Positions 15,294 to 24,547 of a DNA stretch of 28,168 nucleotides are shown here, piece after piece. Position 1 is the first letter of the stretch. The number at the start of each line of letters is the position of its first letter. The notes under the pieces were generated by a model. It was not told the DNA's origin, did not search any database, and saw only the letters and a list, made by a program, of their open reading frames with translations. The stretch covers positions 1 to 28,168 of the IMG/VR virus record IMGVR_UViG_3300012954_000052. One strand, given 5' to 3'. Origin of the DNA: a virus. The position numbers were made by a program, and so were the translations under genes.

Positions 15294-15715
15294 TATACAC
15301 CCCAATGAGTACTGTTTGTGAAGTCTGGTATACTTCCGGTTGGAATGTTTGTGAGACCTGCAATAACCTCATAAGTCTTAGTATCTGCAGGTTTTACAAA
15401 TATGCTCTTAGAGCGAATATGCAATTTTGGAGAAGTCTCACCAGCTGCCAAAGTGTATTTCTGATTTCCGCCTGTACCGGCAGCTGAGAAGCCAAACACG
15501 AGGGAAGTGTCGTCAGTATTTTGTACTATAATCCACTGCGACAGTGTTGGAAAAGGAACTTCATAAACATTTGCAGTCTTACCAGTTGAACTTGTCACAT
15601 AAGGTATACCGCTTACTATATACTCACCAGAAGACTTTTCACCAGGCGCCGGTGCCGATGCCGTGATTGCAGTAAGGATTCCTGCGGTTCTTTTATCTAC
15701 GTCAAAATAAGCCAT
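15293..15715 (-). CDS. Small beta-rich protein, possible virion protein
   Basis: Unrecognised 140-residue protein. It reads as alternating beta strands: YEVPFPTLSQWIIVQNTDDT, then LVFGFSAAGTGGNQKYTLA, then SKSIFVKPADTKTYEVIAGL. This pattern is common in small capsid-surface or tail proteins. There is no signal peptide, membrane helix or catalytic motif. It starts two nucleotides after the gp21 stop and overlaps the next start, so it is co-translated with the protease and core genes. A head decoration protein is a fair guess but unproved. Confidence 0.77.
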   Translation of the reverse strand: MAYFDVDKRTAGILTAITASAPAPGEKSSGEYIVSGIPYVTSSTGKTANVYEVPFPTLSQWIIVQNTDDTSLVFGFSAAGTGGNQKYTLAAGETSPKLHIRSKSIFVKPADTKTYEVIAGLTNIPTGSIPDFTNSTHWGV

Positions 15716-15717
15716 CT

Positions 15718-16329
15718 CTATTTACTCCACTGTAAGACGTCGTTGAATATTCTATTTAAACGATCGGTCTTGTTAAAAACTTTTCTGAGTTCTGCTTCAG
15801 TGATTTCTCTTCCCTCACGCATCATAAAAGCACCTGGAGTAGAAGGCTCGCTAACAAAATCCCAGCAAATAAGCTGAAAATCATCTTGCACAACCTGATG
15901 GTCTCCTTCACGTCTAGTAGAGCCAACGCCACGAGAACTAATGCCAAGAGTAACGCCTGATGAAACCAGTGATTTAAGAATTTTTCCAGATGGTGTGTCG
16001 AGTATCTCCACAGTGCCATAACAAACGTCACCGTCCATATAAGCCTCTCGAACGATGTGGGATGCATTTTTAAGCTCAACCACCGAAGAATCCGGATGGT
16101 CCAGCTCTCCGAGAGCTCGATTCTCCTTAATAAACTTTTGGTAATTTCTGACTTCTCTTTCCAAAATCTCATGTGGATATACACGGCCGTTTTGATTAAG
16201 TGTGTTGGATTTTTGAAGGATTCCCTTCATAATTAGCCGGGTGGAACCTGATTCTACTGCTTCCTTTAGCTCGTCTTTATTATATTCCCAAGCACTCCAT
16301 TCTGTTAATAATTTTAATTTATTCATCAC
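15718..16329 (-). CDS. 21: Prohead core protease (gp21-like)
   Basis: This serine protease matures the T4 prohead by digesting the core and trimming capsid proteins. It has 203 residues (T4 gp21: 212). The family pattern is visible: MKGILQKSNTLNQNGRVYP near residue 34, GELDHP with His78, a strand with YGTVEILDTPSGK near 104-116, and VTLGISSRGVGS with the likely catalytic Ser131 or Ser132. DFVSEPSTPGAFM closes the domain. The start overlaps the stop of the preceding gene by 11 nt. The neighbours on the scaffold side carry LxE sites that could be its substrates. Identification is secure. Confidence 0.95.
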   Translation of the reverse strand: MMNKLKLLTEWSAWEYNKDELKEAVESGSTRLIMKGILQKSNTLNQNGRVYPHEILEREVRNYQKFIKENRALGELDHPDSSVVELKNASHIVREAYMDGDVCYGTVEILDTPSGKILKSLVSSGVTLGISSRGVGSTRREGDHQVVQDDFQLICWDFVSEPSTPGAFMMREGREITEAELRKVFNKTDRLNRIFNDVLQWSK

Positions 16330-17167
16330 TATCTCCCGAAAGTTCGCTGATTATCTCGTGCATCGTCATTGCTTTTACGATGTCGCTTTCGTTAATTTCT
16401 TCTTGAAAGCTAGTTGCTTTGATATTCTTGTAAACTTGCTCTAAATTTTCAGACAATACCTTGTTACCACACTCTTGTTTGTAAAAAGAAATTGCTTCAA
16501 TACATAATTTTTTCGTAGCTTTTAATTCTGAAACTAATTCCGGAGACTGCCCGTTAACTATCCATTCATTCACTAATTTCATCTGCGGTTCAGACAAATT
16601 TTTTGTGTAAGTCTTAGAAAATTTGTCTCTCATCAAATTTACAACCAATGAATTAATCTTTGGTTCTTTTAAATCAGATAATTCATGTGACTTTTTCTCT
16701 GTTAGAAGGATGTTTGTTACTTTGTCGGAATATTCTAAAATATTTGAATAATCTGATTCTGAACCTTTTTTATACTCGTTTAAAAGCATGCCAATAGTTG
16801 CGAGATCACGATAATTTTTTACTCTGGTAGAATAAAAAGATTTTCCAAAGGCTTCATTGATAGTTCTGATAAGCTTAGATTTTTCTAGGTCTAGCTTCCT
16901 AGTGTTAATTCGCCAGGTTGCCTTTTTTGTCTCTTCAAGTATGGCAGGTACTACACTCTTCTGAGTTATGTGTATATCAGCCAAACTATTAACAAGCCGG
17001 TGTTCTTTATACAGCTCTGTGCCTTTCTTAAAATACTTCTTTACAATATTTCTTGTTTCGTTAAAAGTTTTTTTGTCGTTTTCTACCAACGCCTTGGACA
17101 GTTTAAGTACAAGCTGTTCATAGATAATCCCGACATTTCGTTTTTTGTTGTGGGATTTTTTACTCAT
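16319..17167 (-). CDS. Unknown helical protein between portal and protease (gp67/gp68 position)
   Basis: A 282-residue, Lys-rich and probably all-helical protein. I start it at 17167, where GAGGAAA stands upstream and the gene overlaps the portal stop by 8 nt; a longer frame to 17221 would run deep into the portal gene. It begins KKSHNKKRNVGIIYEQLVLK, has several helical stretches and ends acidic (EIISELSGDSDE). T4 has the small prohead core proteins gp67 and gp68 at this point between genes 20 and 21; this one is larger. An I-N-E before A site (TINEAFG) could be a gp21 target. No homology beyond position can be claimed. Confidence 0.78.
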   Translation of the reverse strand: MSKKSHNKKRNVGIIYEQLVLKLSKALVENDKKTFNETRNIVKKYFKKGTELYKEHRLVNSLADIHITQKSVVPAILEETKKATWRINTRKLDLEKSKLIRTINEAFGKSFYSTRVKNYRDLATIGMLLNEYKKGSESDYSNILEYSDKVTNILLTEKKSHELSDLKEPKINSLVVNLMRDKFSKTYTKNLSEPQMKLVNEWIVNGQSPELVSELKATKKLCIEAISFYKQECGNKVLSENLEQVYKNIKATSFQEEINESDIVKAMTMHEIISELSGDSDE

Positions 17168-19151
17168 CGTCTTTTTCCTCGTTATCAAGTTTGAATTCTG
17201 ATTCTCTTTCCTTTGTTTCATTTAACATGCTTTTATTAACTTTACCAAATGACTGACTAAACGAATTTAAAGAACGCTGCATACTAACATCTAGACGCGG
17301 CTTCTCCATAGATAAGTATTCGCTATCATCGTTAAAAAGAAAATCAGATAGTTTTGCTTCTTTAAAAGTGCTGCCTAACAAAAAATCTTCATCGTAAGGC
17401 CTGTTCATAGAATCTTGAGTTCTTGTTTTACTGCCAACACTTGTCATGCTTGCAAAGTCAGGCATGTGAGTTTTTTCACGTTTGATTTTATTTTTCTTTA
17501 ATTTTTCCCCAAACGCGTTTTTCGCATGCTTCGATTTTTTTACACCAGAATAATCGACGTTTTCTAGATCGATTTCATCTAAATCTTCGTCTTCGTCTTC
17601 AGAAATTTCGTCTATCTCGAAATATGTCTGATTGTCATTATCAATTGATCCATCAAGCAGGTTACCTATGGTGGTATCACCGGCGAAGAGTCCGCCTCCT
17701 TCGTCGCCACCGGCATCGTCTCCACCTTCATCACCTCCGCCGCCGCCGCCGGGAGGCTGCGCATTTTCGATTTCAGTTGCAACTATTTTTTCTGCAATCA
17801 TTTCTTCATCTATGCGCTCGATGTCGTCACGGGTGAAGCCCATAACGTTTTTCCTGATCCAGGTTTTACTCACCATTCCTTCTGGAGCAGAACCAGCGAT
17901 TGAGAACTTTGTGTTTATTAATTCAAGCTTTTGTTGTTGCGCTATGGAAGAAGGATTGCTTAGATTCAGTTGAAAATCTAGTAATTCCTCGTTGTCAAAA
18001 CCATGTGCATACAAATGAATCATTGCCATCTTGTTTAGTTCTGCAAGTATTGTTTTCTGTATGCGAATAATTGTTCTAGAAAACCTGATGTCTTCTTGGG
18101 CCAGTGTTGCTTTTGAACCGATATCTTCATCATAGCCAAGATATGCTTTAGGAATCTTTAAAGCAGCAAACAACTTCTTCTGAATATACTCAACGTCTTC
18201 AATTGCAGAAGTATTTTGTCCACCTGCAAGCGTGTCGATTCTTGTACCGGAATCTCCGCCTCTAACAGGAATATAATAATCTTCATCAACGGCCATTGGA
18301 TTATATCGCAAATCGACATTTCCCGTAGATTTTTGCACGACCTGGTTTCTCTTAAGGCTTGTTTTGGCTTGCTCAATATAATTAGCAACGTCTTCTGGAG
18401 GCACATTACCAACGTCGATGTAAAAGACACGTCTTTCTGGTGCACGGATCACTCGATATACAAGCATTGCATCTTCAATCAAAATCAGCTGACGCCAGAT
18501 TCTTCTTGCTGATTCTAAAACACTCGAACCATAAGGCAAAAAAGCGTCATTGCCCAGTAATCTAAAATGAGATACTTGCCAATTATCAAGTGCTTGGTTT
18601 CCCTGAGTTATCCAACGAAACCTAACTGCACTTGGGTCATTTGCATCAAAACCTTCTTCTCTCTCTATTTCAGTAATTGATATTGGGTATGCATTAATAA
18701 TGCCATACTCAGGGTCAACGTCATTAAACAAAAAGAAATCACCATATTTGCAAAGATTTCTTACCCACATGACTAGATTAAAATCAATGTTAAGAGTATC
18801 GTAAAAAAGAGTTTCTAGCAATTCCTTAATTTTTCTATTTTCAGAATGAATGTGTAGACTTTTTCCAAATGCATCTGGGGCGCACGACTCTTCAGCATAA
18901 ATATCAAGCGCTGAGGCTATTTCTGGGGTACTTTCCATCTCAGAGAAGTCAGAATATCTAGCCATTCTGTCAAAAGTGCCGTAAGCACTCAGCGTGGAGT
19001 TATAAACATCCGAATGAGCTTTTTTGAATAAGTTGACTGCGGACGATGCACTAGCATCTGATTTATTAAAGTTTCTGACCCTTCGCTTAATTGTCGGCCC
19101 AGAAGAAAATAACTTTGTTAATCTAGAAAATAAATTTTGTTGTTCGGCCAT
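17160..19151 (-). CDS. 20: Portal protein (gp20-like)
   Basis: The dodecameric portal forms the DNA entry vertex of the head. Strong family blocks: DRMARYSDFSEME then PEIASALDIYAEE near residue 65-85, LCKYGDFFLF near 137, the PYGSSVLESARRIWRQ region near 210, and YRVIRAPERRVFYIDVGNVP near 235-255, almost as in T4. It has 663 residues against 524 in T4. The added part is after about residue 440: a Gly/Asp-rich stretch with six Gly in a row, then acidic and Lys-rich segments, probably a flexible tail. The start at 19151 lies 16 nt after the terminase stop. The order gp17-gp20-gp21 is the T4 one. Confidence 0.96.
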   Translation of the reverse strand: MAEQQNLFSRLTKLFSSGPTIKRRVRNFNKSDASASSAVNLFKKAHSDVYNSTLSAYGTFDRMARYSDFSEMESTPEIASALDIYAEESCAPDAFGKSLHIHSENRKIKELLETLFYDTLNIDFNLVMWVRNLCKYGDFFLFNDVDPEYGIINAYPISITEIEREEGFDANDPSAVRFRWITQGNQALDNWQVSHFRLLGNDAFLPYGSSVLESARRIWRQLILIEDAMLVYRVIRAPERRVFYIDVGNVPPEDVANYIEQAKTSLKRNQVVQKSTGNVDLRYNPMAVDEDYYIPVRGGDSGTRIDTLAGGQNTSAIEDVEYIQKKLFAALKIPKAYLGYDEDIGSKATLAQEDIRFSRTIIRIQKTILAELNKMAMIHLYAHGFDNEELLDFQLNLSNPSSIAQQQKLELINTKFSIAGSAPEGMVSKTWIRKNVMGFTRDDIERIDEEMIAEKIVATEIENAQPPGGGGGGDEGGDDAGGDEGGGLFAGDTTIGNLLDGSIDNDNQTYFEIDEISEDEDEDLDEIDLENVDYSGVKKSKHAKNAFGEKLKKNKIKREKTHMPDFASMTSVGSKTRTQDSMNRPYDEDFLLGSTFKEAKLSDFLFNDDSEYLSMEKPRLDVSMQRSLNSFSQSFGKVNKSMLNETKERESEFKLDNEEKDDE

Positions 19152-19167
19152 CTAAAATTCCTTGGCT

Positions 19168-20757
19168 CTATTTAAGTAGCCAATCAAGGTTTTTGAAAGG
19201 ACTATTTTTTGAGTCCCAACTTTTTGACACATCCAAAGTGTAATTACTACCTTCGGTTGTAATTGCAGCAGGTTTTATTACTGTATCGCTGATTTCAGTT
19301 CTGTTAACACCAAAACCAGCCAACATTGCCGCGTTTACGTCAACAGTTTGTTTGTTGTATTGTGGACTAGTATCGTACAACCAGACTCCAATCGCAAGGC
19401 TCATAATTAAGTCATCATTTGCTCCCTTTCGGGCCTGAGCCTTTTTTCCTTCCCAAACAAAAGTTTTCATCTCTTCGTAAAATCTGCTAGAATAGACGGT
19501 TATTTGTTTCGTACGCAAAACCTCTTCTAATTTTGTGAGTATCATGTTTCTAGACTTTGCCTGCGTACTGAAACCTGCTTTTGCAATATCTCCACCGCCA
19601 TATAAAAAAGAATAGTAATCCTTTTCATTTTCAAAGTAGATATTCTTGTAGTCAATATCTCGCAACTTCATAATGACAGCATAGCCGTACGAATTACTTT
19701 CTGGACATATTGTCGCATTGTTGTATCTTCGGCCGGCCTCAGCCAAAACTTGAGCAAATTTGTCTGGTGGTAGTTTTCCTCTATACTCACATACTACGGT
19801 CGATAGCTCTGTATCTATCACATGGAATGTAGAATAATCAGTTGCATCACCCCTTGAAACGTCTGCTGAAATCACGTATTTTTTAGAGCTCAAAGGATAG
19901 TTCCATATCCAGGCATTCATATCAGGTCCCCATTTTTCAATAGGATTCTTTATCATCTGCCTAAAATGCTCGATGTCTTCTGCCTGAAGAAATGTTTCAC
20001 CAGACGCCTGAAAATCACAGAGAAGCTCTTGCGCAATCTGTTTTTTTGACATGTTCCTTGTTTCTTCTGCAAACCATTCAGCATCGCGATCTGGGTGCAC
20101 ATCCCACGCAAGTTTTATTGCATTGAAAACATTTTCTCCAGACTGCGCTTGCATCCAAAGATCATAATACTGTCCTCCAACACCATTCGGGGTCGAAAGT
20201 ACTATCGCACGACCACCGGTTGACAGTGTAGGATAAAGACCGGTCCATATAGTATCAAAATTCCTTACAAACGCTGCTTCATCTACGATTAGTAAAGACA
20301 GGGCTTCAGAACGGCCGGCGTCTTCTGATGTAGGTATTGCCTTTATTGTGGAACCATTTGAAAATTCAAGTGCCTGCTTATTATTGTTTACTATTTCAGG
20401 CAAGAGTAGCCAGCTAGGCATGGAATGTAACACAAACTTTACTTTACGAATAAAGTTTTGTGCTACAGATAATTTAGTTGCAATTACTAAGATGTTTTTA
20501 TCTTTGTAAAAAATAGCTAGCCAGGCAGCATACGCTGCAGATATTGTTGAAAGACCTAGCTGCCGGCTTTTAAGTACTATATTAAACCTTTCTTTTCTAA
20601 AATGATCAACGCAATCATCTTGAAACTTGTAGGTTTTAAATGGTATAGTACCTTTGGTAGGATGCTGGATCTTTACATATTTGTTAAAGAAATGTGTCGG
20701 ATCTTTGCCGCACCTTATAATTTCTTTAATCTGAGCCTGTTTATTACGAGGAGCCAT
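19168..20757 (-). CDS. 17: Terminase large subunit (gp17-like)
   Basis: This is the DNA packaging motor and headful nuclease. ATPase motifs: Walker A SRQLGLST (64-71), Walker B LLIVDE (155-160) with its catalytic Glu, and coupling motif LSTPNG (187-192). The RNase H-like nuclease has ISADVSRGDATDYSTFHVID with Asp299 and Asp304, Glu353 in CPESNSYG, and a late acidic NDDLIMSLAIG. It has 529 residues (T4 gp17: 610) and no sign of an intron or intein. The ATG overlaps the previous stop as TAATG, so it is coupled to the unknown 131-residue gene. It acts with the portal encoded just downstream. Confidence 0.97.
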   Translation of the reverse strand: MAPRNKQAQIKEIIRCGKDPTHFFNKYVKIQHPTKGTIPFKTYKFQDDCVDHFRKERFNIVLKSRQLGLSTISAAYAAWLAIFYKDKNILVIATKLSVAQNFIRKVKFVLHSMPSWLLLPEIVNNNKQALEFSNGSTIKAIPTSEDAGRSEALSLLIVDEAAFVRNFDTIWTGLYPTLSTGGRAIVLSTPNGVGGQYYDLWMQAQSGENVFNAIKLAWDVHPDRDAEWFAEETRNMSKKQIAQELLCDFQASGETFLQAEDIEHFRQMIKNPIEKWGPDMNAWIWNYPLSSKKYVISADVSRGDATDYSTFHVIDTELSTVVCEYRGKLPPDKFAQVLAEAGRRYNNATICPESNSYGYAVIMKLRDIDYKNIYFENEKDYYSFLYGGGDIAKAGFSTQAKSRNMILTKLEEVLRTKQITVYSSRFYEEMKTFVWEGKKAQARKGANDDLIMSLAIGVWLYDTSPQYNKQTVDVNAAMLAGFGVNRTEISDTVIKPAAITTEGSNYTLDVSKSWDSKNSPFKNLDWLLK

Positions 20758-21152
20758 TAGGAGATCTCAAAAGTTATTTTCCGTCTGTAATATGCTATTT
20801 TTCTTTCGCTGAAAGCAGACGCAGAAATTAGCTCTACATCATCTTTGTTATCGAGTTCTTTTATTTTTAAAGTACGTCCGGCAGCTTCTCTAAAAGCATC
20901 TTTGACCTCTTTTAATTTTTTTTGCAGCATCTCGTTTGACTGACGTTCTTGTTCTTTTTTCTGTGTTGTCAATCCATCAGAACTATTAAAATGCACGACT
21001 GTCTGGTACTTTAGTATCATTAAATTTCCAGATAAGCTTGTCGTAATTCCAAAACCTGCGTCTCTAGTGGAGGCTTTGCCAAAACTGTAATTTAAAATTG
21101 TTCCTAGAGTGTTTAATTCTTCGAAAGTTAGTGTTTGAGCTGGTGTTTCCAT
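20757..21152 (-). CDS. Unknown 131-residue protein coupled to terminase
   Basis: No family recognised. The N-terminal half mixes strands and turns (LGTILNYSFGKAS, GNLMILKYQTVVHFN); the middle is a charged helix (QKKEQERQSNEMLQKKLKEV) likely to form a coiled coil; the C-terminus is strand-like and basic. In T4 the gene at this place is the small terminase gp16 (164 residues). A central coiled coil is compatible with that, but no helix-turn-helix is visible and similarity is absent, so I do not name it. AAGGAG stands before the ATG, and the stop overlaps the gp17 start. Confidence 0.75.
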   Translation of the reverse strand: METPAQTLTFEELNTLGTILNYSFGKASTRDAGFGITTSLSGNLMILKYQTVVHFNSSDGLTTQKKEQERQSNEMLQKKLKEVKDAFREAAGRTLKIKELDNKDDVELISASAFSERKIAYYRRKITFEIS

Positions 21153-21153
21153 G

Positions 21154-21417
21154 TCATTTCTCCTTGACTATATAATAATTATTAAGCTTTTTGTGAACTT
21201 GCTCTTTTTTTGGTCGCCAGCCGTTTTTCCACCTTTCTTTATTCGGCCAATAGAAAAATTGTTGACAGTCTTGGCAAGCCCCATAGTTTTCCATAGACTC
21301 TATATCTTCTAAACCATTAAGAATCAGTTTGCATACAGGGCAATCAAATTTTGCTTTTTTAAAGTCATGTTCAATCACAATGTCAAACTCTTTTTCTACT
21401 TTAACTATGTTATCCAT
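21154..21417 (-). CDS. Small zinc-ribbon protein
   Basis: An 87-residue protein with two Cys pairs, CPVC near residue 25 and CQDC near residue 47, about 20 residues apart: a zinc ribbon. After the second pair come aromatic and basic residues (QQFFYWPNKERWKNGWRPKK) that could contact nucleic acid. It begins 8 nt inside the end of the Mre11-Rad50 fusion gene and ends one base before the next start, so it is tightly coupled. A role in DNA binding or as a small transcription or packaging factor is possible; the sequence does not say which. Confidence 0.75.
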   Translation of the reverse strand: MDNIVKVEKEFDIVIEHDFKKAKFDCPVCKLILNGLEDIESMENYGACQDCQQFFYWPNKERWKNGWRPKKEQVHKKLNNYYIVKEK

Positions 21418-24400
21418 AGACTACCTTCGCATTTTTATCGTAACTAGTTATTTCAATAATATCATCAACGCAATCCTTTACGAGGTCGACATGGCTGATC
21501 AATACAATTAGACGATACCAATTTCTTAGCTTTTGTAAAAGGCTGGTGACTGCTTCGATGTTTGCAGAATCAAGAGAACCAAAACCTTCGTCAATAATTA
21601 ACATATCAGATTTTGATAAAGAGGAAATGTTTGTTAGTGCAACACGCAACGCAAGACTAGATACCATTTTTTCCATTCCACTGCCGCACTCGATCGGCCT
21701 TCGGCTATCCCCATAATTAATGTACATTTCTGTTTTTGAGTCATCTACTTCTAGTTCGATTGTAAAACCTACAGATTCCTGCAAGATCGATCCGAGCTCT
21801 TCGTTAATTGCAGGTACCATAGACTGTAAGATAGTTGCAGGAATGCCACGCCAACTTGTGGCAGCCATTAGAAATTCGTAGACCGACCAATCAACGAGTA
21901 TTTTATCATACTGCTTTTTCTCAGCTTCAAGGTTATCTAATTTCTCTTGGTATACACCGATCTTTGTAGTTGTTCTAGAAAGAATTTTTTGAGCCGATTC
22001 TTTTTCAAGTCTAACAGTATATATTTCATCTTTGAAACCGTCTCTTTGTTCAATGAGCAAAGGGTCAGATGCTTTTTTTGCAACGCCTAACATTTCTGCT
22101 AAAACACTCTTCTTATTTTCTCTGCTAGAAAGATCGGCCTGATTCTTTTCACGATCTAGTTCTAACTTAGATAATTTTAGTTTAAGTTCAGTAACTTTTG
22201 ATTTTCTTTTATCAAAATTATCTACATAGTTCTTTGCATGTTCATAAACTCTTTTGTCAATTTTATCACGAAGCGTTGTAATTGCTGTCTTAACATCTTC
22301 TTGCTTCGCTCGTACACTTGGCACAAGTTCTTTTGCCTCTGATGCTTCTTTTACAAATTCGTTATCACAACAAAACCTACAGTCTGGATCGTACTCGTGA
22401 TTCTTTAACAAGTCTATTTTGCTCACAAGATACTTTTCTTCTGTTGCTAGTTTATCAGAGGCCTTTGCTAATTGAGAAAGTTCTTCATACACAGCATCAA
22501 TTTCTGAGACCGTATTAGAAAGTCTATCGTATTCACGAGCATCGAGAGCTCCTTCGGCACCAGTAATTACTTTTTTTGCTTTGCCTATTTTTTTATCAGC
22601 ATTAGCTACAAGGATCTTTAAATTCTCTATAGCATCGTTATTTTCATCGATTTTTTTAACAATTGTTGGTATGTCATCGACATCAACCGTAATCTGAGAT
22701 TCAATGGCTTGAAGTCCACCTAAAAGTAATTCCAGCTTTTTCGTTAGGCCCTTGATCTCTTCAGTAGAATCATCTCGTTTAGATCGCAAATCCTTAAGCG
22801 TATCCAAAAGTTCAATTCTAATTTTTTCATAATCTTTGCCTTTGAATGTTTTCATCTTGGTTTTAGTTTCAAGACTTGCATCCCTAAAAACCTTGTTTAA
22901 CTCGCTAAATACGTCCAGCCCAAGAAAGCGACAAATTGTTTTTCTTCTTTCGGAGCCTCCAAGGTTAATGAAATTATTCATGCCACCCTGAGACGCAAAG
23001 GAGGTAAGCAAAAAGTCATCACTCGTACCAATGAGTTGTGTTAGATCTTTTTCCGTTTCGCGTCTCTGTTCTCCAGACATGTCTCTAATAATTGCTTCTT
23101 CATCATCAACTTCATATAAATTGAGATGCGTCATAACAGTCTCTGAACCTCTAGAAGTGCACTTAACAGATTGTCTCTCGGTTCTATACGATTTTTCATT
23201 AACTGAGAAAGTTATTGCTGCTTGACAATAATCGGCTCTTGCGTTTACAACGTGCAAATTAGAAACTATTCCACGATCGTTCTTATTAAAAAGACCATAA
23301 GTCAATGTTCCAGGTATACTTGATTTTCCAGCCCTGTTTCTTCCGAATAATCCAATTATGCCATTTAATTTTGTAAAGTCAATTAAGTTATCTTTTCCAT
23401 ACCCAAAAGTATTGTCAAATTCCATCTTCTTGATTGACCATCTATTACCGTGCTGCAAGGCTTTTAAAGAATTAGAAAGAGCAAAATCGACTTGCTGATC
23501 GATTTCTGCCCAAAATGATTCAGTTCTGGTTGTGTCTCCATTGTATGTGCGAAGAAGCTTTTTAATCGTTCTGTCATCAAGAGTACCAGACTTTGCTATT
23601 TCGCTTACCTCTTTAGATAGCGGCATTTCTTTATTCGTGGTGTCATACTTAAAAACGACATCGGATGCGCCAGAATCTTTTCTTATCTTTTTAGATATTT
23701 TTCTAGCCAGAGCATAAGGCAATCTTTCGTTTGCTCTAATTCTTACCCGGGTACCCTCTGTGAGATTCTTTGACTGATCGATGATTTTATCAAAATCAGA
23801 TTCCCAATCAAGCGTAACGTAGGGATGTACATGCGGAATCGGGTGAAACTTAACATCAAAGTGGTTTTTATCTTCTATCTGCCAGAAAAGAAAACCTTTT
23901 TGTTGTGTTTCTCCAAAATTTTGTGGCACAGTAGAACCAGAGTACCAGATTCTTTTTTCTTTGTCCAAAGACTGCCGTTTATGAATGTCTCCAAGCATTC
24001 CAAAATCATAGCCCTTGAATATATCAATACTATCATCACCTTCGAGCATAAAGTCCATATCAGTATGTGAACCCCAGATTGCACCGTGATAAAGAGCAAC
24101 GTTGACGTCACCCTTTTTCGGTCTTGCCTTACCCCAGCCTGCTGTATCAAAACAACTAAGCACGCACCAATTAAAGCCAGGATGATTCTTAAAAGGAAAG
24201 CAGCCTGAATCTTTATAAAAAGAAATATTTGGATTATCGAGAGCATCAATAATTGGGCTGACTGTATCCATTCTATCGGCATTAAGCATTAGCCCATCAT
24301 GATTGCCAAGAATGACAACAACGTGACTTATCTTGGCCATCTCATTAAACCACCATGACAGGTTTGAAATGAGCTCAGGGCTAATATTCTGAGTCTTTGA

Positions 24401-24547
24401 GTGAACTATATCGCCACCAATATAAATATAGTCTGGTTTTAGTTCTCGACACTTTTCAAAGAATATCTCGAATGTTTTCCTGTATTCTTCGTGTCTACTA
24501 AGACCTCGCCAGTGTACATCTGCAATGTGTGCAATTTTAATAGTCAT
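21410..24547 (-). CDS. 47-46: Fused recombination nuclease: gp47 (Mre11/SbcD) joined to gp46 (Rad50/SbcC)
   Basis: One 1045-residue chain holds both halves of the end-resection complex. Residues 1 to about 350 are a calcineurin-type nuclease: IADVHW (8-13), GGDIVHS (44-50), GNHDG (81-85), YHGAIWGSHTD (153-163) and GDIHK (186-190). Residues about 368-1045 are an SMC-type ATPase: Walker A GRNRAGKSS (402-410), long coiled coils around a zinc hook CRFC (723-726), then the CGSGMEKMVSSLALRVAL signature and Walker B MLIIDEGFGSLD. In T4 these are separate genes 47 and 46; their complex processes DNA ends for recombination-dependent replication. There is no internal stop. Its start overlaps the primase stop as ATGA. 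Both active sites look intact. Confidence 0.95.
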   Translation of the reverse strand: MTIKIAHIADVHWRGLSRHEEYRKTFEIFFEKCRELKPDYIYIGGDIVHSKTQNISPELISNLSWWFNEMAKISHVVVILGNHDGLMLNADRMDTVSPIIDALDNPNISFYKDSGCFPFKNHPGFNWCVLSCFDTAGWGKARPKKGDVNVALYHGAIWGSHTDMDFMLEGDDSIDIFKGYDFGMLGDIHKRQSLDKEKRIWYSGSTVPQNFGETQQKGFLFWQIEDKNHFDVKFHPIPHVHPYVTLDWESDFDKIIDQSKNLTEGTRVRIRANERLPYALARKISKKIRKDSGASDVVFKYDTTNKEMPLSKEVSEIAKSGTLDDRTIKKLLRTYNGDTTRTESFWAEIDQQVDFALSNSLKALQHGNRWSIKKMEFDNTFGYGKDNLIDFTKLNGIIGLFGRNRAGKSSIPGTLTYGLFNKNDRGIVSNLHVVNARADYCQAAITFSVNEKSYRTERQSVKCTSRGSETVMTHLNLYEVDDEEAIIRDMSGEQRRETEKDLTQLIGTSDDFLLTSFASQGGMNNFINLGGSERRKTICRFLGLDVFSELNKVFRDASLETKTKMKTFKGKDYEKIRIELLDTLKDLRSKRDDSTEEIKGLTKKLELLLGGLQAIESQITVDVDDIPTIVKKIDENNDAIENLKILVANADKKIGKAKKVITGAEGALDAREYDRLSNTVSEIDAVYEELSQLAKASDKLATEEKYLVSKIDLLKNHEYDPDCRFCCDNEFVKEASEAKELVPSVRAKQEDVKTAITTLRDKIDKRVYEHAKNYVDNFDKRKSKVTELKLKLSKLELDREKNQADLSSRENKKSVLAEMLGVAKKASDPLLIEQRDGFKDEIYTVRLEKESAQKILSRTTTKIGVYQEKLDNLEAEKKQYDKILVDWSVYEFLMAATSWRGIPATILQSMVPAINEELGSILQESVGFTIELEVDDSKTEMYINYGDSRRPIECGSGMEKMVSSLALRVALTNISSLSKSDMLIIDEGFGSLDSANIEAVTSLLQKLRNWYRLIVLISHVDLVKDCVDDIIEITSYDKNAKVVYG

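Noticed and set aside
16319-17221. Longer start for the protein downstream of the portal gene
   Set aside because: It would overlap the portal gene by 62 nt; the ATG at 17167 has a good GAGGA and a normal 8-nt overlap.
20757-21152. Naming the 131-residue gene as small terminase gp16
   Set aside because: Only position supports it; no similarity or DNA-binding motif is visible.
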